Assembly: GCF_022489065.1 (NCBI RefSeq)
Contig: NZ_JAKVTW010000012.1
Location: forward strand, 62,001-126,000
DNA: 64,000 nucleotides
Direction of reading: 5' to 3'
From: Vreelandella neptunia
Lineage (GTDB): Bacteria > Pseudomonadota > Gammaproteobacteria > Pseudomonadales > Halomonadaceae
The number at the start of each line of letters is the position of its first letter. The stretch's first letter is position 1. A model generated the notes under the pieces. That model worked only from the letters and a program-made list of their open reading frames with translations. It had not been told where the DNA came from and did no database searches. The position numbers were made by a program, and so were the translations under genes. Shown piece after piece: positions 43,007-52,168 of the stretch.

Positions 43007-44407
43007 ATGCAGGATTCAGTGATTTTTCTACCCTTACGTGAGCAACGTGCACGCCTGCGAGCAGGCACCCTCACCGCGACTGAACTTGCCGAGGCTTCTA
43101 TCGCGGCGTATCAGCAGCGCGGCAAACACGACCACGCCTACCTCACCTGGAATGGCGAGCAGGCACTGACGATGGCTAAAGCCACGGATGCCGTGCTTTT
43201 CCAAGGTGGTGACAGCGGTGGGCTAATGGGCATGGCGGTATCGATTAAAGATATCTACGCCGTGCCAGGGCTACCCACCTATGCGGGTTCTTCCCAACGC
43301 CTGCCCAAGTGCTGGGAGCGCCCCGGCCCGGTAGTGAGCGCTTTGCTAAAGCAATTACCTTCCGTGATGGGTAAAACCCACTCCGTTGAGTTTGCCTTTG
43401 GCGGGCTGGGTACCAACGCCCACTGGGGAGCGCCGCGCAACCCTTGGGATACTAAGCAGCACCGCACGCCTGGCGGTTCCAGCTCTGGGGCAGGTGTTTC
43501 GTTAGTGAGTGGGACGGCAAGCCTGGCGTTGGGGACCGATACCGCCGGATCAGTGCGTATTCCTGCCTCTATGACCGGCGTAGCGGGGTTGAAAACTACC
43601 GCTGGACGCTGGTCGACCGAGCAGATTGTGCCGCTTTCAAGCACGCTGGATACCCCAGGGTTGCTGGCGCGTCGGGTAGATGACCTTGCCTTTGCGTTCG
43701 ATGCGTTGGATGGCGGTCTTAGCGGTCAGGATGATCGAGTGCCAGCAACACCGACACTTGCCGGTCTTACCTTTGGTGTTCCGGAAACGTTTTTCTGGGA
43801 CGACTGCAGCCCTGGCATCGCGGAAACGGTACGCGCGGCGATCAAACAGCTGGAGGCCGCCGGGGCGCGAATAGTCACCCTGGAACTGCCTGGCATCGAT
43901 GAAGCGTATGAGTTGTTCAAGCTGGGCGGTGTGGCTGCGGCAGAGCTGGCCGCGTTTTTAAAAACTGAACTGCCTGAGATGATTGAATCCCTAGATCCTA
44001 ATGTGGCTGCCCGCGTTAAAGCGGCCGATGATATGCCCGCTTGGGAGTATGTGCGTCGTCGCACAATACTGGATTCGCTCTATCAATCTGCTGCCGCCCG
44101 TATGGCCGATGTCGATGCGGTGCTCACCCCTACGGTGGCAATTACACCACCCACTATCGAAAGTCTCGAGCCAGAAGGCGCCTACCCTAAAGCCAATATG
44201 CACGCCCTGCGCAACACGGTGATCGCTAATTTCCTGGGTCTGTGTGCCTTAACGCTACCGGTGGGGAAAGACGCGCTGGGCATGCCGGTTGGCCTGCAAG
44301 TGCTCGCCGGGCCGTGGCAGGACGCGAAACTTTTAGCCATTGGTCAGGCGATTGAAAATGAGTTGGGCTCAGGCTTGGAGATTCTTGGTCAACCGCCAGC
44401 GGTGTGA
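43007..44407 (+). CDS. Amidase signature-family hydrolase
   Basis: A 466-residue amidase. The Ser-cisSer-Lys triad can be placed: Lys81 in AVSIKDIYAVPG, Ser158 in PGGSSSGAG, and Ser182 in GTDTAGSVRIPASMTG. The family hydrolyses many amides and ureas to acid and ammonia. AAGGAGG precedes the ATG. It is last in the asparaginase-TRAP-RidA operon and converges with the LacI gene, 13 bases apart. The substrate is not readable; with asparaginase and RidA around it, an amide of an amino acid is likely. Confidence 0.92.
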   Translation: MQDSVIFLPLREQRARLRAGTLTATELAEASIAAYQQRGKHDHAYLTWNGEQALTMAKATDAVLFQGGDSGGLMGMAVSIKDIYAVPGLPTYAGSSQRLPKCWERPGPVVSALLKQLPSVMGKTHSVEFAFGGLGTNAHWGAPRNPWDTKQHRTPGGSSSGAGVSLVSGTASLALGTDTAGSVRIPASMTGVAGLKTTAGRWSTEQIVPLSSTLDTPGLLARRVDDLAFAFDALDGGLSGQDDRVPATPTLAGLTFGVPETFFWDDCSPGIAETVRAAIKQLEAAGARIVTLELPGIDEAYELFKLGGVAAAELAAFLKTELPEMIESLDPNVAARVKAADDMPAWEYVRRRTILDSLYQSAAARMADVDAVLTPTVAITPPTIESLEPEGAYPKANMHALRNTVIANFLGLCALTLPVGKDALGMPVGLQVLAGPWQDAKLLAIGQAIENELGSGLEILGQPPAV

Positions 44408-44420
44408 ATGCTGAGGCGGC

Positions 44421-45500
44421 CTAAGTACTGCCGCCGATTTGGAGTGTAAAACCCACATCGTGCTGGCGGCGATAGACGTTTTTGCCGCCTAGTCGCCGGA
44501 TAAGCTCCTTGGCGGCTAAGCGGCCCATCTCTTCTCTGGGTGAGAGAATAGTCGTGAGCTGAGGCGTCACTTGCTGGCCAAGGGGCAGGCCGTTAAACCC
44601 GGCAATGGCGATATCCCCTGGCACGTTTAGCCCTTGACGTTGAGCAGCCAGCAGGGCGCCTGCCGCCAGATCGTCGTTGGCAAAGTGAATGGCCTGGGTA
44701 TGGGGATGTTGCGCGAGCACTTGGGCCAGTCCTTCCGCGCCCGCTTGCAGGCTGCCCAGGGTGTCTAGTTCCAGTAGTGGGGCGTCGAACCCTTTCTCTT
44801 TTAGCACCGCTTTATGTCCATCAAAACGCATACTGGCGCGGTAATCCTGAGCTAGCCGTGCGCCTACATAAACAATATGGCGGTAGCCTTTGTCGATCAG
44901 ATGACTGGCCATACAGCGGCCGGCGGCCACGTGATCCAGGCCAACGTTAAGGTCCATCCCCTTGCCCAGCTCCATCACTTCCATAATGGGGTGATCCCAG
45001 TTCGCCAGCAGCGTATGGCACGCCGAGTTATGGCGTAGCCCGGCCGTGACCAGCGCTGAACATGACCAGCCTAAAAACGTGCGCACTAACTGATACTCGC
45101 GGTCTAGATCGTAGTCGGTGTTACCCAGCAGTATCTGATAACCCTCGGCTTCGAGTGTTTCCTGCAGGCCTTTGATCACTTCCACAAACACGCTATTGAT
45201 CAGTGATGGCACGATCACGGCAATCAGCCGTGATCGGGAAGACGCCAGGCTGCCTGCGACCAAGTTAGGTACGTACCCCAAGTTCTCCACGGCCTGAAGA
45301 ACGCTTCGCCTTGCGCTATCGCTAACTTTATCGGGATAGTTCAGTGCCCGCGATGCTGTAATCGGCGATACCCCTGCCGCTTGTGCCACTTGGCTGAGCG
45401 TGACTTGGTCGGAGCTTCGTCGCTGCCTAGCGTTGTTAGGTAGGGCAGGCGTTGTCACATTTTTGGCGCGCGAGTCAGCGTTAGGTGAGTCTTTAGACAT
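44421..45500 (-). CDS. LacI-family regulator of the tetronate operon
   Basis: A 359-residue LacI-type repressor. The HTH lies at about 34-60 (VTLSQVAQAAGVSPITASRA) with the hinge helix near NLVAGSLASSRS; a periplasmic-binding-like sugar domain follows. About 32 polar residues precede the HTH, longer than usual. I chose ATG 45500; the ribosome site is poor, and the frame could extend to an ATG at 45572 that falls inside the palindromic operator. It is divergent from the ltnD-otn genes and should sense a tetronate or a pathway intermediate. Confidence 0.88.
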   Translation of the reverse strand: MSKDSPNADSRAKNVTTPALPNNARQRRSSDQVTLSQVAQAAGVSPITASRALNYPDKVSDSARRSVLQAVENLGYVPNLVAGSLASSRSRLIAVIVPSLINSVFVEVIKGLQETLEAEGYQILLGNTDYDLDREYQLVRTFLGWSCSALVTAGLRHNSACHTLLANWDHPIMEVMELGKGMDLNVGLDHVAAGRCMASHLIDKGYRHIVYVGARLAQDYRASMRFDGHKAVLKEKGFDAPLLELDTLGSLQAGAEGLAQVLAQHPHTQAIHFANDDLAAGALLAAQRQGLNVPGDIAIAGFNGLPLGQQVTPQLTTILSPREEMGRLAAKELIRRLGGKNVYRRQHDVGFTLQIGGST

Positions 45501-45553
45501 TGGTCGCAGGGCCCTAATGTTCAGCTTGTCGTTACGCAGAGAATAATCTAAAA

Positions 45554-45589
45554 CAAATGGTAGCGCTATCATGACAGCGCTACCATTTG
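45554..45589. promoter_or_regulatory. Double LacI-type operator (36-bp palindrome)
   Basis: CAAATGGTAGCGCT (45554-45567) and AGCGCTACCATTTG (45576-45589) are perfect inverted copies. Each half is itself a LacI-type site with a central GCGC: ATGGTAGCGCTATCAT (45557-45572) and ATGACAGCGCTACCAT (45571-45586), whose centres are 14 bases apart. It lies between the divergent LacI regulator and ltnD and should control both. Confidence 0.88.
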
Positions 45590-45679
45590 CCTTTTAGCAA
45601 CGGGCTAGGATTAGGAGAACAGCGCCGCGACGATAGCAACAAAAACAACAACACTTTCAACAAAGCGAGGTGTCGGCAG

Positions 45680-46612
45680 GTGAGTCAACACGATCAACAA
45701 TCACTTCAAGTAGGCGTTATTGGCCTGGGTGCCATGGGTATGGGCACTGCTACCGTATTGCTCCAACACGGATTTAACGTCACGGGCTGCGATATTTCTG
45801 CAGATGCTCGCGATGCCTTCGTGGCGGCAGGGGGCCGCAGTGTTGCAACACCTGCCGAGCTTGCTCACTGCCATATTGTGTTGGTGGTTGTCGTTAACGG
45901 CTTACAGGTTGATCAGGTGTTGTTTGGAGAGCAAGGCGTGGCCAGCCAATTGGCACCGGGCAGTCTGATTATGCAGTGCGCCACAGTGGCGCCCAGTCAA
46001 GCCAAACAGCTGGGTGAGCGCTTGTCGGCACAGGGTTTAATGATGCTGGATGCGCCAATTAGCGGCGGTGCTGCTAAAGCGAAAAGCGGTGAGCTCTCGG
46101 TCATGGCCTCCGGTACACCTGAGGCGTTCAGCTATGCCCAGCCAGCGCTTGATGCCATGGCCGCTAAAGTTTATCAGTTGGGCGATGCACCTGGGGTCGG
46201 CTCCAGCATGAAGTTAGTCAACCAATTGCTAGCGGGTGTCCATATTGCCACCGCCGCCGAAGCCATGGCGTTGGGTATTCGTATGGGGCTCGACCCCGAG
46301 GTTATTTATGACGTCATCACCCACTCGGCGGGCAATTCTTGGATGTTCGAGAACCGCGTGCCGCACATTCTGAGTGGTGACTACACGCCGCTTTCCGCGG
46401 TGGATATCTTCATTAAAGATCTCAATATCGTGCATCAAACCGGCCGCGAGCTGGCGTTGGCAACGCCGGTGGCGTCCAGCGCTCTGCAGCAGTTTACCGC
46501 TGCCAGCGGTGCAGGCTTTGGCCGTGAAGATGATTCAGCGGTGATCAAGGTTTATCAGCGGCTCTCCGGCATCGCCTTGCCGGAAGCCGCCAACGATGCC
46601 CAAGGAGCCTGA
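45680..46612 (+). CDS. ltnD: L-threonate dehydrogenase (beta-hydroxyacid dehydrogenase family)
   Basis: A 310-residue NAD-binding enzyme. GVIGLGAMGMG (about residues 13-23) binds NAD, DAPISGGAAKAKSGELSVMA (about 125-144) is the substrate loop, and the catalytic lysine is in SSMKLVNQLLAG (about 178). In the tetronate pathway LtnD oxidises L-threonate at C2 to 2-oxo-tetronate. GTG 45680 is chosen with GAGG upstream; the frame extends to 45587 but those codons overlap the operator. It is the first gene of ltnD-otnK-otnC-otnI-denD. Confidence 0.88.
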   Translation: MSQHDQQSLQVGVIGLGAMGMGTATVLLQHGFNVTGCDISADARDAFVAAGGRSVATPAELAHCHIVLVVVVNGLQVDQVLFGEQGVASQLAPGSLIMQCATVAPSQAKQLGERLSAQGLMMLDAPISGGAAKAKSGELSVMASGTPEAFSYAQPALDAMAAKVYQLGDAPGVGSSMKLVNQLLAGVHIATAAEAMALGIRMGLDPEVIYDVITHSAGNSWMFENRVPHILSGDYTPLSAVDIFIKDLNIVHQTGRELALATPVASSALQQFTAASGAGFGREDDSAVIKVYQRLSGIALPEAANDAQGA

Positions 46613-46617
46613 TAAAA

Positions 46618-47916
46618 ATGGGTATGGGATCGAACATTGTATTAGGCGCCATCGCCGACGACTTCACCGGAGCCACCGATCTGGCTAATAACCTGGTGCG
46701 CGGCGGCATGCGCTGCCTGCAGGTGATTGGCGTGCCTTCGGAGGAGATTGAACTGCGAGAGATTGATGCGGTAGTAGTGGCGCTCAAGTCCCGCTCCTGC
46801 CCAGTGGATGAGGCCGTGGCGGATTCCTTAGCAGCACTGAATTGGCTCCGCCAGCAGGGTGCCCGCCAGCTGTTCTTCAAGTACTGCTCCACGTTTGATT
46901 CCACCGACCAGGGCAATATCGGCCCGGTGGCCGATGCGCTATTAGAGGCTCTTGAAGCAAATCAAACCGTGATGGTGCCCGCCTTCCCAATCAATGGCCG
47001 CACGGTCTACCAGGGCCATTTGTTTGTGGGTGATCGCTTGCTTAACGACAGCGGCATGCAGCACCACCCGCTAAATCCCATGCAAGACGCGGATTTAGTC
47101 CGCGTGCTCTCCCGCCAAACGCCACACCCGGTAGGCTTGGCCAACCGGGCGGTGCTGGCCCAAGGGGCGGAGGCAACCCGCGCTCATTTGTCGGCACTGG
47201 CTGAGCAAGGTATGCGTCATGTGGTCTGTGACTCCTTGGATGAGCATGATCTGGATGTATTGGCCGAAGCCACCGTCTTGATGTCGTTAGTCACCGGGGG
47301 CTCTGGTCTGGGGCAGGCGCTGCCCGCCCAGTACCGTGCCCAGGGCTGGTTAGACACCATCACGGAGCCGGGGCGTTTATCGCCTGCTTCGGGCGGGGCG
47401 CTGGTGCTCTCCGGCAGTTGCTCCCGGGCCACGCTGGCCCAGGTGGCAGACTTCTTGGTCAAGCACCCTGACGGTGGCTTTGCCCTGAATCCCTTGGCGC
47501 TGGCGGAAGACGAACAACAGCAGACGCAGGCGCTGGCGTTTGCTCGGCAGCGGTTATCTGAACAGGCGCCGGTACTGATTTATGCCTCGGCAGATCCAAT
47601 CAACGTAGCAGCGGCACAGCAAGCGTTAGGGGTAGCGCGTGCCGGGCAGCTCGTGGAAGAAGCATTGAGCCAACTGGCAGTTACGCTGGTTAACGAAAGC
47701 GTGGGTCTGTTGCTGGTCGCCGGGGGTGAAACCTCCGGTGCGGTGGTCTCGGCGCTGGGCATTACCACCCTGCGCATCGGCGAGCAGATCGACCCCGGCG
47801 TGCCCTGGACTCAAGCCCCGCTCGCAGATCGCGAAGCTCCTCTGTCGCTGGCGCTGAAGTCCGGCAACTTCGGTGGCGTCGATTTCTTTACCCGGGCATT
47901 TGAGGTGCTGGCATGA
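46618..47916 (+). CDS. otnK: 3-oxo-tetronate kinase (four-carbon acid sugar kinase, DUF1537)
   Basis: A 432-residue two-domain kinase. The N-terminal substrate domain begins with GAIADDFTGATDLANNLVRG (about 9-28), the family hallmark, and the C-terminal ATP-binding domain has LLVAGGETSGAVVSALGI (about 363-380). It phosphorylates 3-oxo-tetronate at O4. AAGGAG lies upstream; ATG 46624 is an alternative start. Its stop overlaps the otnC start (ATGA). Confidence 0.93.
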   Translation: MGMGSNIVLGAIADDFTGATDLANNLVRGGMRCLQVIGVPSEEIELREIDAVVVALKSRSCPVDEAVADSLAALNWLRQQGARQLFFKYCSTFDSTDQGNIGPVADALLEALEANQTVMVPAFPINGRTVYQGHLFVGDRLLNDSGMQHHPLNPMQDADLVRVLSRQTPHPVGLANRAVLAQGAEATRAHLSALAEQGMRHVVCDSLDEHDLDVLAEATVLMSLVTGGSGLGQALPAQYRAQGWLDTITEPGRLSPASGGALVLSGSCSRATLAQVADFLVKHPDGGFALNPLALAEDEQQQTQALAFARQRLSEQAPVLIYASADPINVAAAQQALGVARAGQLVEEALSQLAVTLVNESVGLLLVAGGETSGAVVSALGITTLRIGEQIDPGVPWTQAPLADREAPLSLALKSGNFGGVDFFTRAFEVLA

Positions 47917-48572
47917 GTATCCATTTGCATCGCCACCCCCAGAACAGCTTGCGGGAGCAGATCAGCACCCTGGGCAAATCGCTGTTTGATCGTGGCCTCA
48001 CCATGGGCTCCAGCGGCAATATCAGCGTGCGGCTGGACGACGGCGGCTGGCTGATGACGCCGACCAATGCCTGCTTGGGCAGGTTAGACCCGGCGCGCCT
48101 CTCCCATCTGGATAACAGCGGCCAACTGATCAGCGGCGATAAGCCCACCAAAGAGCAGTTTCTGCATATGGCGATGTACGAAGAGCGCCCGCAGTCCGGC
48201 GCCATCGTGCATCTGCACTCCACTCACTCGGTGGCGGTCTCCTGCTTGCCGGAAGTCGACCCCTGCGACTGCATTCCGCCGCTGACCGCCTATTACGTGA
48301 TGCGTGTGGGCAAACTACCGCTGGTGCCATACTACATTCCCGGCGACCCCAAACTGGGCGATGCGGTACGCGGCTTAGCGGGTAAACACAGCGCGGTACT
48401 GCTGGCCAACCATGGCCCGGTGGTGGCGGGTAAAAACTTAGAAGCGGCGGTTTATGCCACCGAGGAGCTGGAAGAGACAGCTAAGCTTTACCTGCTACTA
48501 CGAGGCGAGAACCCGCGGGGGTTAACGCAAGAGCAGGTAGCCGAGTTAGAAGCGCGCTTTCCACGGGATTAA
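47913..48572 (+). CDS. otnC: 3-oxo-tetronate 4-phosphate decarboxylase (class II aldolase fold)
   Basis: A 219-residue class II aldolase/adducin-type enzyme. LTMGSSGNISVRL (about 29-41), the metal HxH in IVHLHSTHSVAV (about 94-105) and LLANHGPVVAGKNLE (about 163-177) are present. In this pathway it decarboxylates 3-oxo-tetronate 4-phosphate to dihydroxyacetone phosphate, joining glycolysis. It is translationally coupled to otnK. Confidence 0.92.
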   Translation: MSIHLHRHPQNSLREQISTLGKSLFDRGLTMGSSGNISVRLDDGGWLMTPTNACLGRLDPARLSHLDNSGQLISGDKPTKEQFLHMAMYEERPQSGAIVHLHSTHSVAVSCLPEVDPCDCIPPLTAYYVMRVGKLPLVPYYIPGDPKLGDAVRGLAGKHSAVLLANHGPVVAGKNLEAAVYATEELEETAKLYLLLRGENPRGLTQEQVAELEARFPRD

Positions 48573-48611
48573 CTACAAATTTAATAGCGTACTTAACAAC
48601 AAGAGCACCCC

Positions 48612-49409
48612 ATGATTCGATTAGCCGCCAACCTCAGCATGCTGTTTAACGAGCACGCCTTTATCGATCGCTTTGGCGCCGCCGCGGATGCGGGCTTTAA
48701 AGGTGTTGAGTATCTATTTCCCTATGCCTTTGCTGCCGACGATTTACAGCGCGCGTTGAAGGAAACGCAATTGGAACAGGTGCTGTTTAATTTGCCACCG
48801 GGGGATTGGGAGGCAGGTGAGCGAGGCTTGGCAAGCCTGCCAGGCCGAGAGGGCGAATTTCGCGATTCGGTGGTGGAGGCACTGCGTTACGCTGAGGCAC
48901 TCAACTGCCCGCGGGTGCATGCTATGGCCGGGGTGCTGCCTGAGAACGCCGATGCCACCACCCAGGCTGACCACCATGCAACCTACATCAGGAATCTCCG
49001 TTTTGCGGCGAGTGAAGCGGCCAAGGTTGGCCGAGAGATACTGATTGAACCGATCAATACCCGCGATATGCCAGGATTTTTCCTGTCACGCCAAGCGCAA
49101 GCCATGGCGGTGTTGGAAGAGGTTGGGGCGGAAAATCTAAAGCTACAGTTTGATCTCTACCACTGCCAAATTATGGATGGCGATTTGATTCGCCACCTTG
49201 AACGCCAGTTCAGCGCCATCGGCCATATCCAAGTTGCAGGGGTCCCAGAGCGCCACGAGCCGAATGTTGGAGAAGTGCACTACCCCGCCATTTTTGAGCG
49301 ATTAAGTGCGCTGGGCTACACCGGTTGGATCGGCTGTGAGTATCGGCCCAAGGAAGAAACCCGAGCGGGGCTAGGATGGGGCGAAGCTTGGGGGCTAACC
49401 ACTCACTGA
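48612..49409 (+). CDS. otnI: 2-oxo-tetronate isomerase (hydroxypyruvate isomerase-like)
   Basis: A 265-residue TIM-barrel protein of the xylose isomerase-like/Hyi family. [16 protein letters not shown] (about 141-156), [17 protein letters not shown] (about 176-192) and [14 protein letters not shown] (about 206-219) hold the two glutamates, the aspartate and the histidines used for the metal-assisted isomerisation, with a last glutamate in IGCEYRPK. OtnI converts 2-oxo- to 3-oxo-tetronate, feeding OtnK. It starts 39 bases after otnC. Confidence 0.9.
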   Translation: MIRLAANLSMLFNEHAFIDRFGAAADAGFKGVEYLFPYAFAADDLQRALKETQLEQVLFNLPPGDWEAGERGLASLPGREGEFRDSVVEALRYAEALNCPRVHAMAGVLPENADATTQADHHATYIRNLRFAASEAAKVGREILIEPINTRDMPGFFLSRQAQAMAVLEEVGAENLKLQFDLYHCQIMDGDLIRHLERQFSAIGHIQVAGVPERHEPNVGEVHYPAIFERLSALGYTGWIGCEYRPKEETRAGLGWGEAWGLTTH

Positions 49410-49475
49410 TATCCGTCAGTTCAAATAAAAACGAGAAAAACGCAAACAATAACAACAGTGCATAGGAGCAAAACG

Positions 49476-50438
49476 ATGCATATAGCCATTACCGGTGCAG
49501 CAGGCTTTCTAGGTCAGCGGTTAGTGCAACAGCTGCTGACTAGAGGTGAGCTTCGCCAGCAGCCCATTACTCGGCTAACACTGATTGATCAGATAGAAGC
49601 ACCTTTGCCTGAATCGGGAAACGTCGCCGTGACATCAAGGGCGCTGGATATTACCGAGTCCGGCGCACTGGATAGCGTGCTGGCGCAACGCCCTGATGTT
49701 ATTTATCACCTGGCGGCGGTCGTGAGCTCTGCGGCAGAAGCCGATTTGGAACTCGGCATGCGGGTTAATTTCGATGCCACGCGGGCGCTGTTGGAAGGCT
49801 GCCGGAAGCAGTCACTGACCGATACTCGCTTGATTATGGCCAGCTCCGTGGCGGCATACGGCGGTGAGCTGCCGGAAGTGTTGGATGATATGACAGCACT
49901 CCATCCGCAAAACTCCTACGGCACCCAAAAAGCCATGTGTGAGCTGCTCATCAACGATTACAGCCGCCGTGGGCTTATCGATGGCCTAGTGCTGCGCCTG
50001 CCCACCATTGTGATTCGTCCTGGCCGACCGAACGCCGCCGCCTCCAGCTTTGCCTCCAGTATTTTACGTGAACCGCTGAATGGCGAAGAAGCGATTTGCC
50101 CCGTACCTGTTGAGCTGCCGATGTTTGTGATGTCGCCGGGCAAAGTGGTGGATGCGCTGATTCATGGCGCTGAGGTGCCGAGCGAGGCACTGGCGCCTTT
50201 TCGAGCTTTTATGCTGCCAGGGATCACCGTCACAGTGGCAGAAATGCTGGAAGCGCTGCGTGAAGCTGCGGGTGAGAAGGCGCTTTCACTGGTACACCAT
50301 GAGCCCGACCCACGCATCGAAGCCATTGTTGCCAGTTGGCCTGCGCGCTTTGAGACAGCAAAGGCCAAGCAGCTTGGCTTTGTAGGCGATGACAACTTCA
50401 AGCAGATCATTGATGCGTTCGTTTCTGAACAGTCCTGA
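49476..50438 (+). CDS. denD: D-erythronate dehydrogenase (NAD-dependent epimerase/dehydratase family)
   Basis: A 320-residue extended short-chain dehydrogenase. AITGAAGFLGQRL (about 4-16) binds NAD and YGTQKAMCELL carries the Tyr-x-x-x-Lys pair (about 149-153). DenD oxidises D-erythronate to its 2-oxo acid, which OtnI, OtnK and OtnC then process. ATG 49476 has AGGAG upstream; GTG 49458 is less likely. With both LtnD and DenD present, the operon can use both tetronates. Confidence 0.88.
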   Translation: MHIAITGAAGFLGQRLVQQLLTRGELRQQPITRLTLIDQIEAPLPESGNVAVTSRALDITESGALDSVLAQRPDVIYHLAAVVSSAAEADLELGMRVNFDATRALLEGCRKQSLTDTRLIMASSVAAYGGELPEVLDDMTALHPQNSYGTQKAMCELLINDYSRRGLIDGLVLRLPTIVIRPGRPNAAASSFASSILREPLNGEEAICPVPVELPMFVMSPGKVVDALIHGAEVPSEALAPFRAFMLPGITVTVAEMLEALREAAGEKALSLVHHEPDPRIEAIVASWPARFETAKAKQLGFVGDDNFKQIIDAFVSEQS

Positions 50439-50446
50439 CTTCCTCT

Positions 50447-50464
50447 CCTACCCGTAAGGGTAGG
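50447..50464 (+). promoter_or_regulatory. Stem-loop between denD and the TRAP genes
   Basis: CCTACCC-GTAA-GGGTAGG is a perfect 7-bp stem 9 bases after the denD stop. No T run follows. It separates the enzyme genes from the TRAP binding-protein gene at 50540 and may set the relative message levels of the two parts. Confidence 0.6.
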
Positions 50465-50539
50465 AAACTGCCTGGGCGACCCCACGTGGATAAGTTGCCC
50501 CAATGACCACCCTCACAACAATATAAAGAGGGCACTACA

Positions 50540-51553
50540 ATGACTAAGCAATACGTGACAACAACACTCAAGCGCCATGTGCTGGTCGCAGCAATTAGCG
50601 GTGTCGCCACTGCTGGTATGGCACTTCAGGCTCACGCCGCAACGGAAGTGAACCTGGGGCACACGTTATCCTCCACATCGCACTACTCGGTTGGCGCAGA
50701 TGCCTTCAAAGAGGCTCTGGAGCGACTGTCTGACGGCGAGTTCACGGTCACCGAGCACACCTCTGGGTCGCTGGGCGGCGAGCGGGAGATGATCGAAGGC
50801 CTGCAGATCGGTACGGTCGATGTGGTCATTACTTCCACAGGCCCGCTGGGTAACTTCGTACCAGAAAGCTATGTGCTCGACCTGCCATTCCTGTTTGAGA
50901 ACTACGATCAGGCTCGCTGCGTGTTGGATAGTGAACTGGGCGATGAGCTGTTGGAAAAAATGGGCGAGCACGACTTGGTGGGCTTGGCGTGGTCTGAAAA
51001 TGGTTTTCGCCACCTAACCAATAGCCAACGCGAGATCGCCACGCCCGCAGATGCCGAGGGGCTGCGCGTACGCACCATGGAGAACGCGGTACACCAGGAA
51101 GCGTTCCGTCAGATGGGCGCCCGCCCAACACCGATGGCGTTCCCTGAGCTGTTCACCGCGCTTCAGCAGGGCACTGTCGATGGTCAGGAAAATCCGATTA
51201 CCGTCATCGTCGCCACCAACTTCTGGGAAGTGCAGGACTACCTCTCGCTCACCGGGCATGTCTACTCACCGGCCATCGTGCTGGGGTCACCCATTCTGCT
51301 AGACGGTCTGAGCGATGAGGAGCGTGGTTGGTTTATAGAGGCAGCTGCAGCCTCTGCACAGGCAACCCGGGAAGAAGTTTCGCGCCTAGAGCGTGAAGGG
51401 GTAGCGCTGCTGGAAGAAAATGGCATGACGGTGAAAACCGATATCGATATCGGCCCCTTCCAGGAAGCAGTACAGCCCGCCTACGAGATATTTACCTCTG
51501 AATACGGCACCGAAATGCTTGAGCGCGTTCAGGAAACCGCCAGCGGTTGTTAA
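50540..51553 (+). CDS. TRAP transporter substrate-binding protein (DctP family), likely for tetronates
   Basis: A 337-residue DctP protein. Signal peptide to LQAHAA (about 33), then NLGHTLSSTSHYSVGADAFK, GFRHLTNSQREIATPADAEG, the arginine strip RVRTMENAVHQEAFRQMG (about 173-190) and LQQGTVDGQENPITVIVATN. The N-terminal leader is slightly long. AGAGGG precedes the ATG. It follows the complete tetronate operon, so L-threonate or D-erythronate is the expected ligand, by context. Confidence 0.92.
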   Translation: MTKQYVTTTLKRHVLVAAISGVATAGMALQAHAATEVNLGHTLSSTSHYSVGADAFKEALERLSDGEFTVTEHTSGSLGGEREMIEGLQIGTVDVVITSTGPLGNFVPESYVLDLPFLFENYDQARCVLDSELGDELLEKMGEHDLVGLAWSENGFRHLTNSQREIATPADAEGLRVRTMENAVHQEAFRQMGARPTPMAFPELFTALQQGTVDGQENPITVIVATNFWEVQDYLSLTGHVYSPAIVLGSPILLDGLSDEERGWFIEAAAASAQATREEVSRLEREGVALLEENGMTVKTDIDIGPFQEAVQPAYEIFTSEYGTEMLERVQETASGC

Positions 51554-51572
51554 GTGTTTTTCCCACCTCGGC

Positions 51573-51589
51573 CTCCGGCATTGCCGGGG
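51573..51589 (+). promoter_or_regulatory. Stem-loop after dctP
   Basis: CTCCGGC (51573-51579) pairs with GCCGGGG (51583-51589) over a 3-base loop with one G-U pair. It lies 20 bases after the dctP stop and 25 bases before dctQ, matching the position of hairpins after other binding-protein genes here. Confidence 0.6.
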
Positions 51590-51613
51590 GTCGCCTTGGC
51601 ATGGTGAATTCTT

Positions 51614-52168
51614 ATGCTAGCGGTCTTTCTTCGTTTTGAGCACCAGTTAACCCGCTTCGCGATGCTGCTGGCGGTGTCGATGCTGGCGATCTCGGTCACG
51701 CTCAGTTTTTATCAGGTGCTCACCCGTTTTGTGTTTAACGCCCCCTCCACATGGACAGAAGTCGCCTCCCGCGCGGCGATGATCTGGTGCGTATTTATGG
51801 CCGCCGCGGCCACCTTTCGGGGCGGTTATATGATGGCGGTGGAGGTGGTTTATAAAGTGGTGCCTGCGCGTTTTATAACGCTATTAGAGGTCGCCATTGT
51901 GGTGTGCTGCCTGCTGGTTCTTGGCGTGCTTATCCATTACGGCATTCAAATGACCATGCGGGTAAGTAATCAAACCATGTCCGGGATGAATATTTCGATG
52001 GCATGGGCGTACGCAGCAATCCCTACGGGATCCTTTTTTGCCATTGTCGCAGTGATCGCGCGCTTACTGGCGCAACTGAGTGGCCGCGAGAAAGTAGGGC
52101 CGGAGAATAGCGAAATAGCGCCTGAAGCCCAGGACGGGCAGCTACCTAATGAGGGGTCACAGCCATGA
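51614..52168 (+). CDS. TRAP transporter small permease (DctQ family)
   Basis: A 184-residue protein with four membrane helices (about 12-34, 50-70, 88-112, 132-154) and a polar, acidic C-terminal tail (about 160-184). TWTEVASRAAMIWCVFMAAA resembles the DctQ second-helix motif. The stop overlaps the dctM start (ATGA), so both are made together. Confidence 0.88.
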   Translation: MLAVFLRFEHQLTRFAMLLAVSMLAISVTLSFYQVLTRFVFNAPSTWTEVASRAAMIWCVFMAAAATFRGGYMMAVEVVYKVVPARFITLLEVAIVVCCLLVLGVLIHYGIQMTMRVSNQTMSGMNISMAWAYAAIPTGSFFAIVAVIARLLAQLSGREKVGPENSEIAPEAQDGQLPNEGSQP

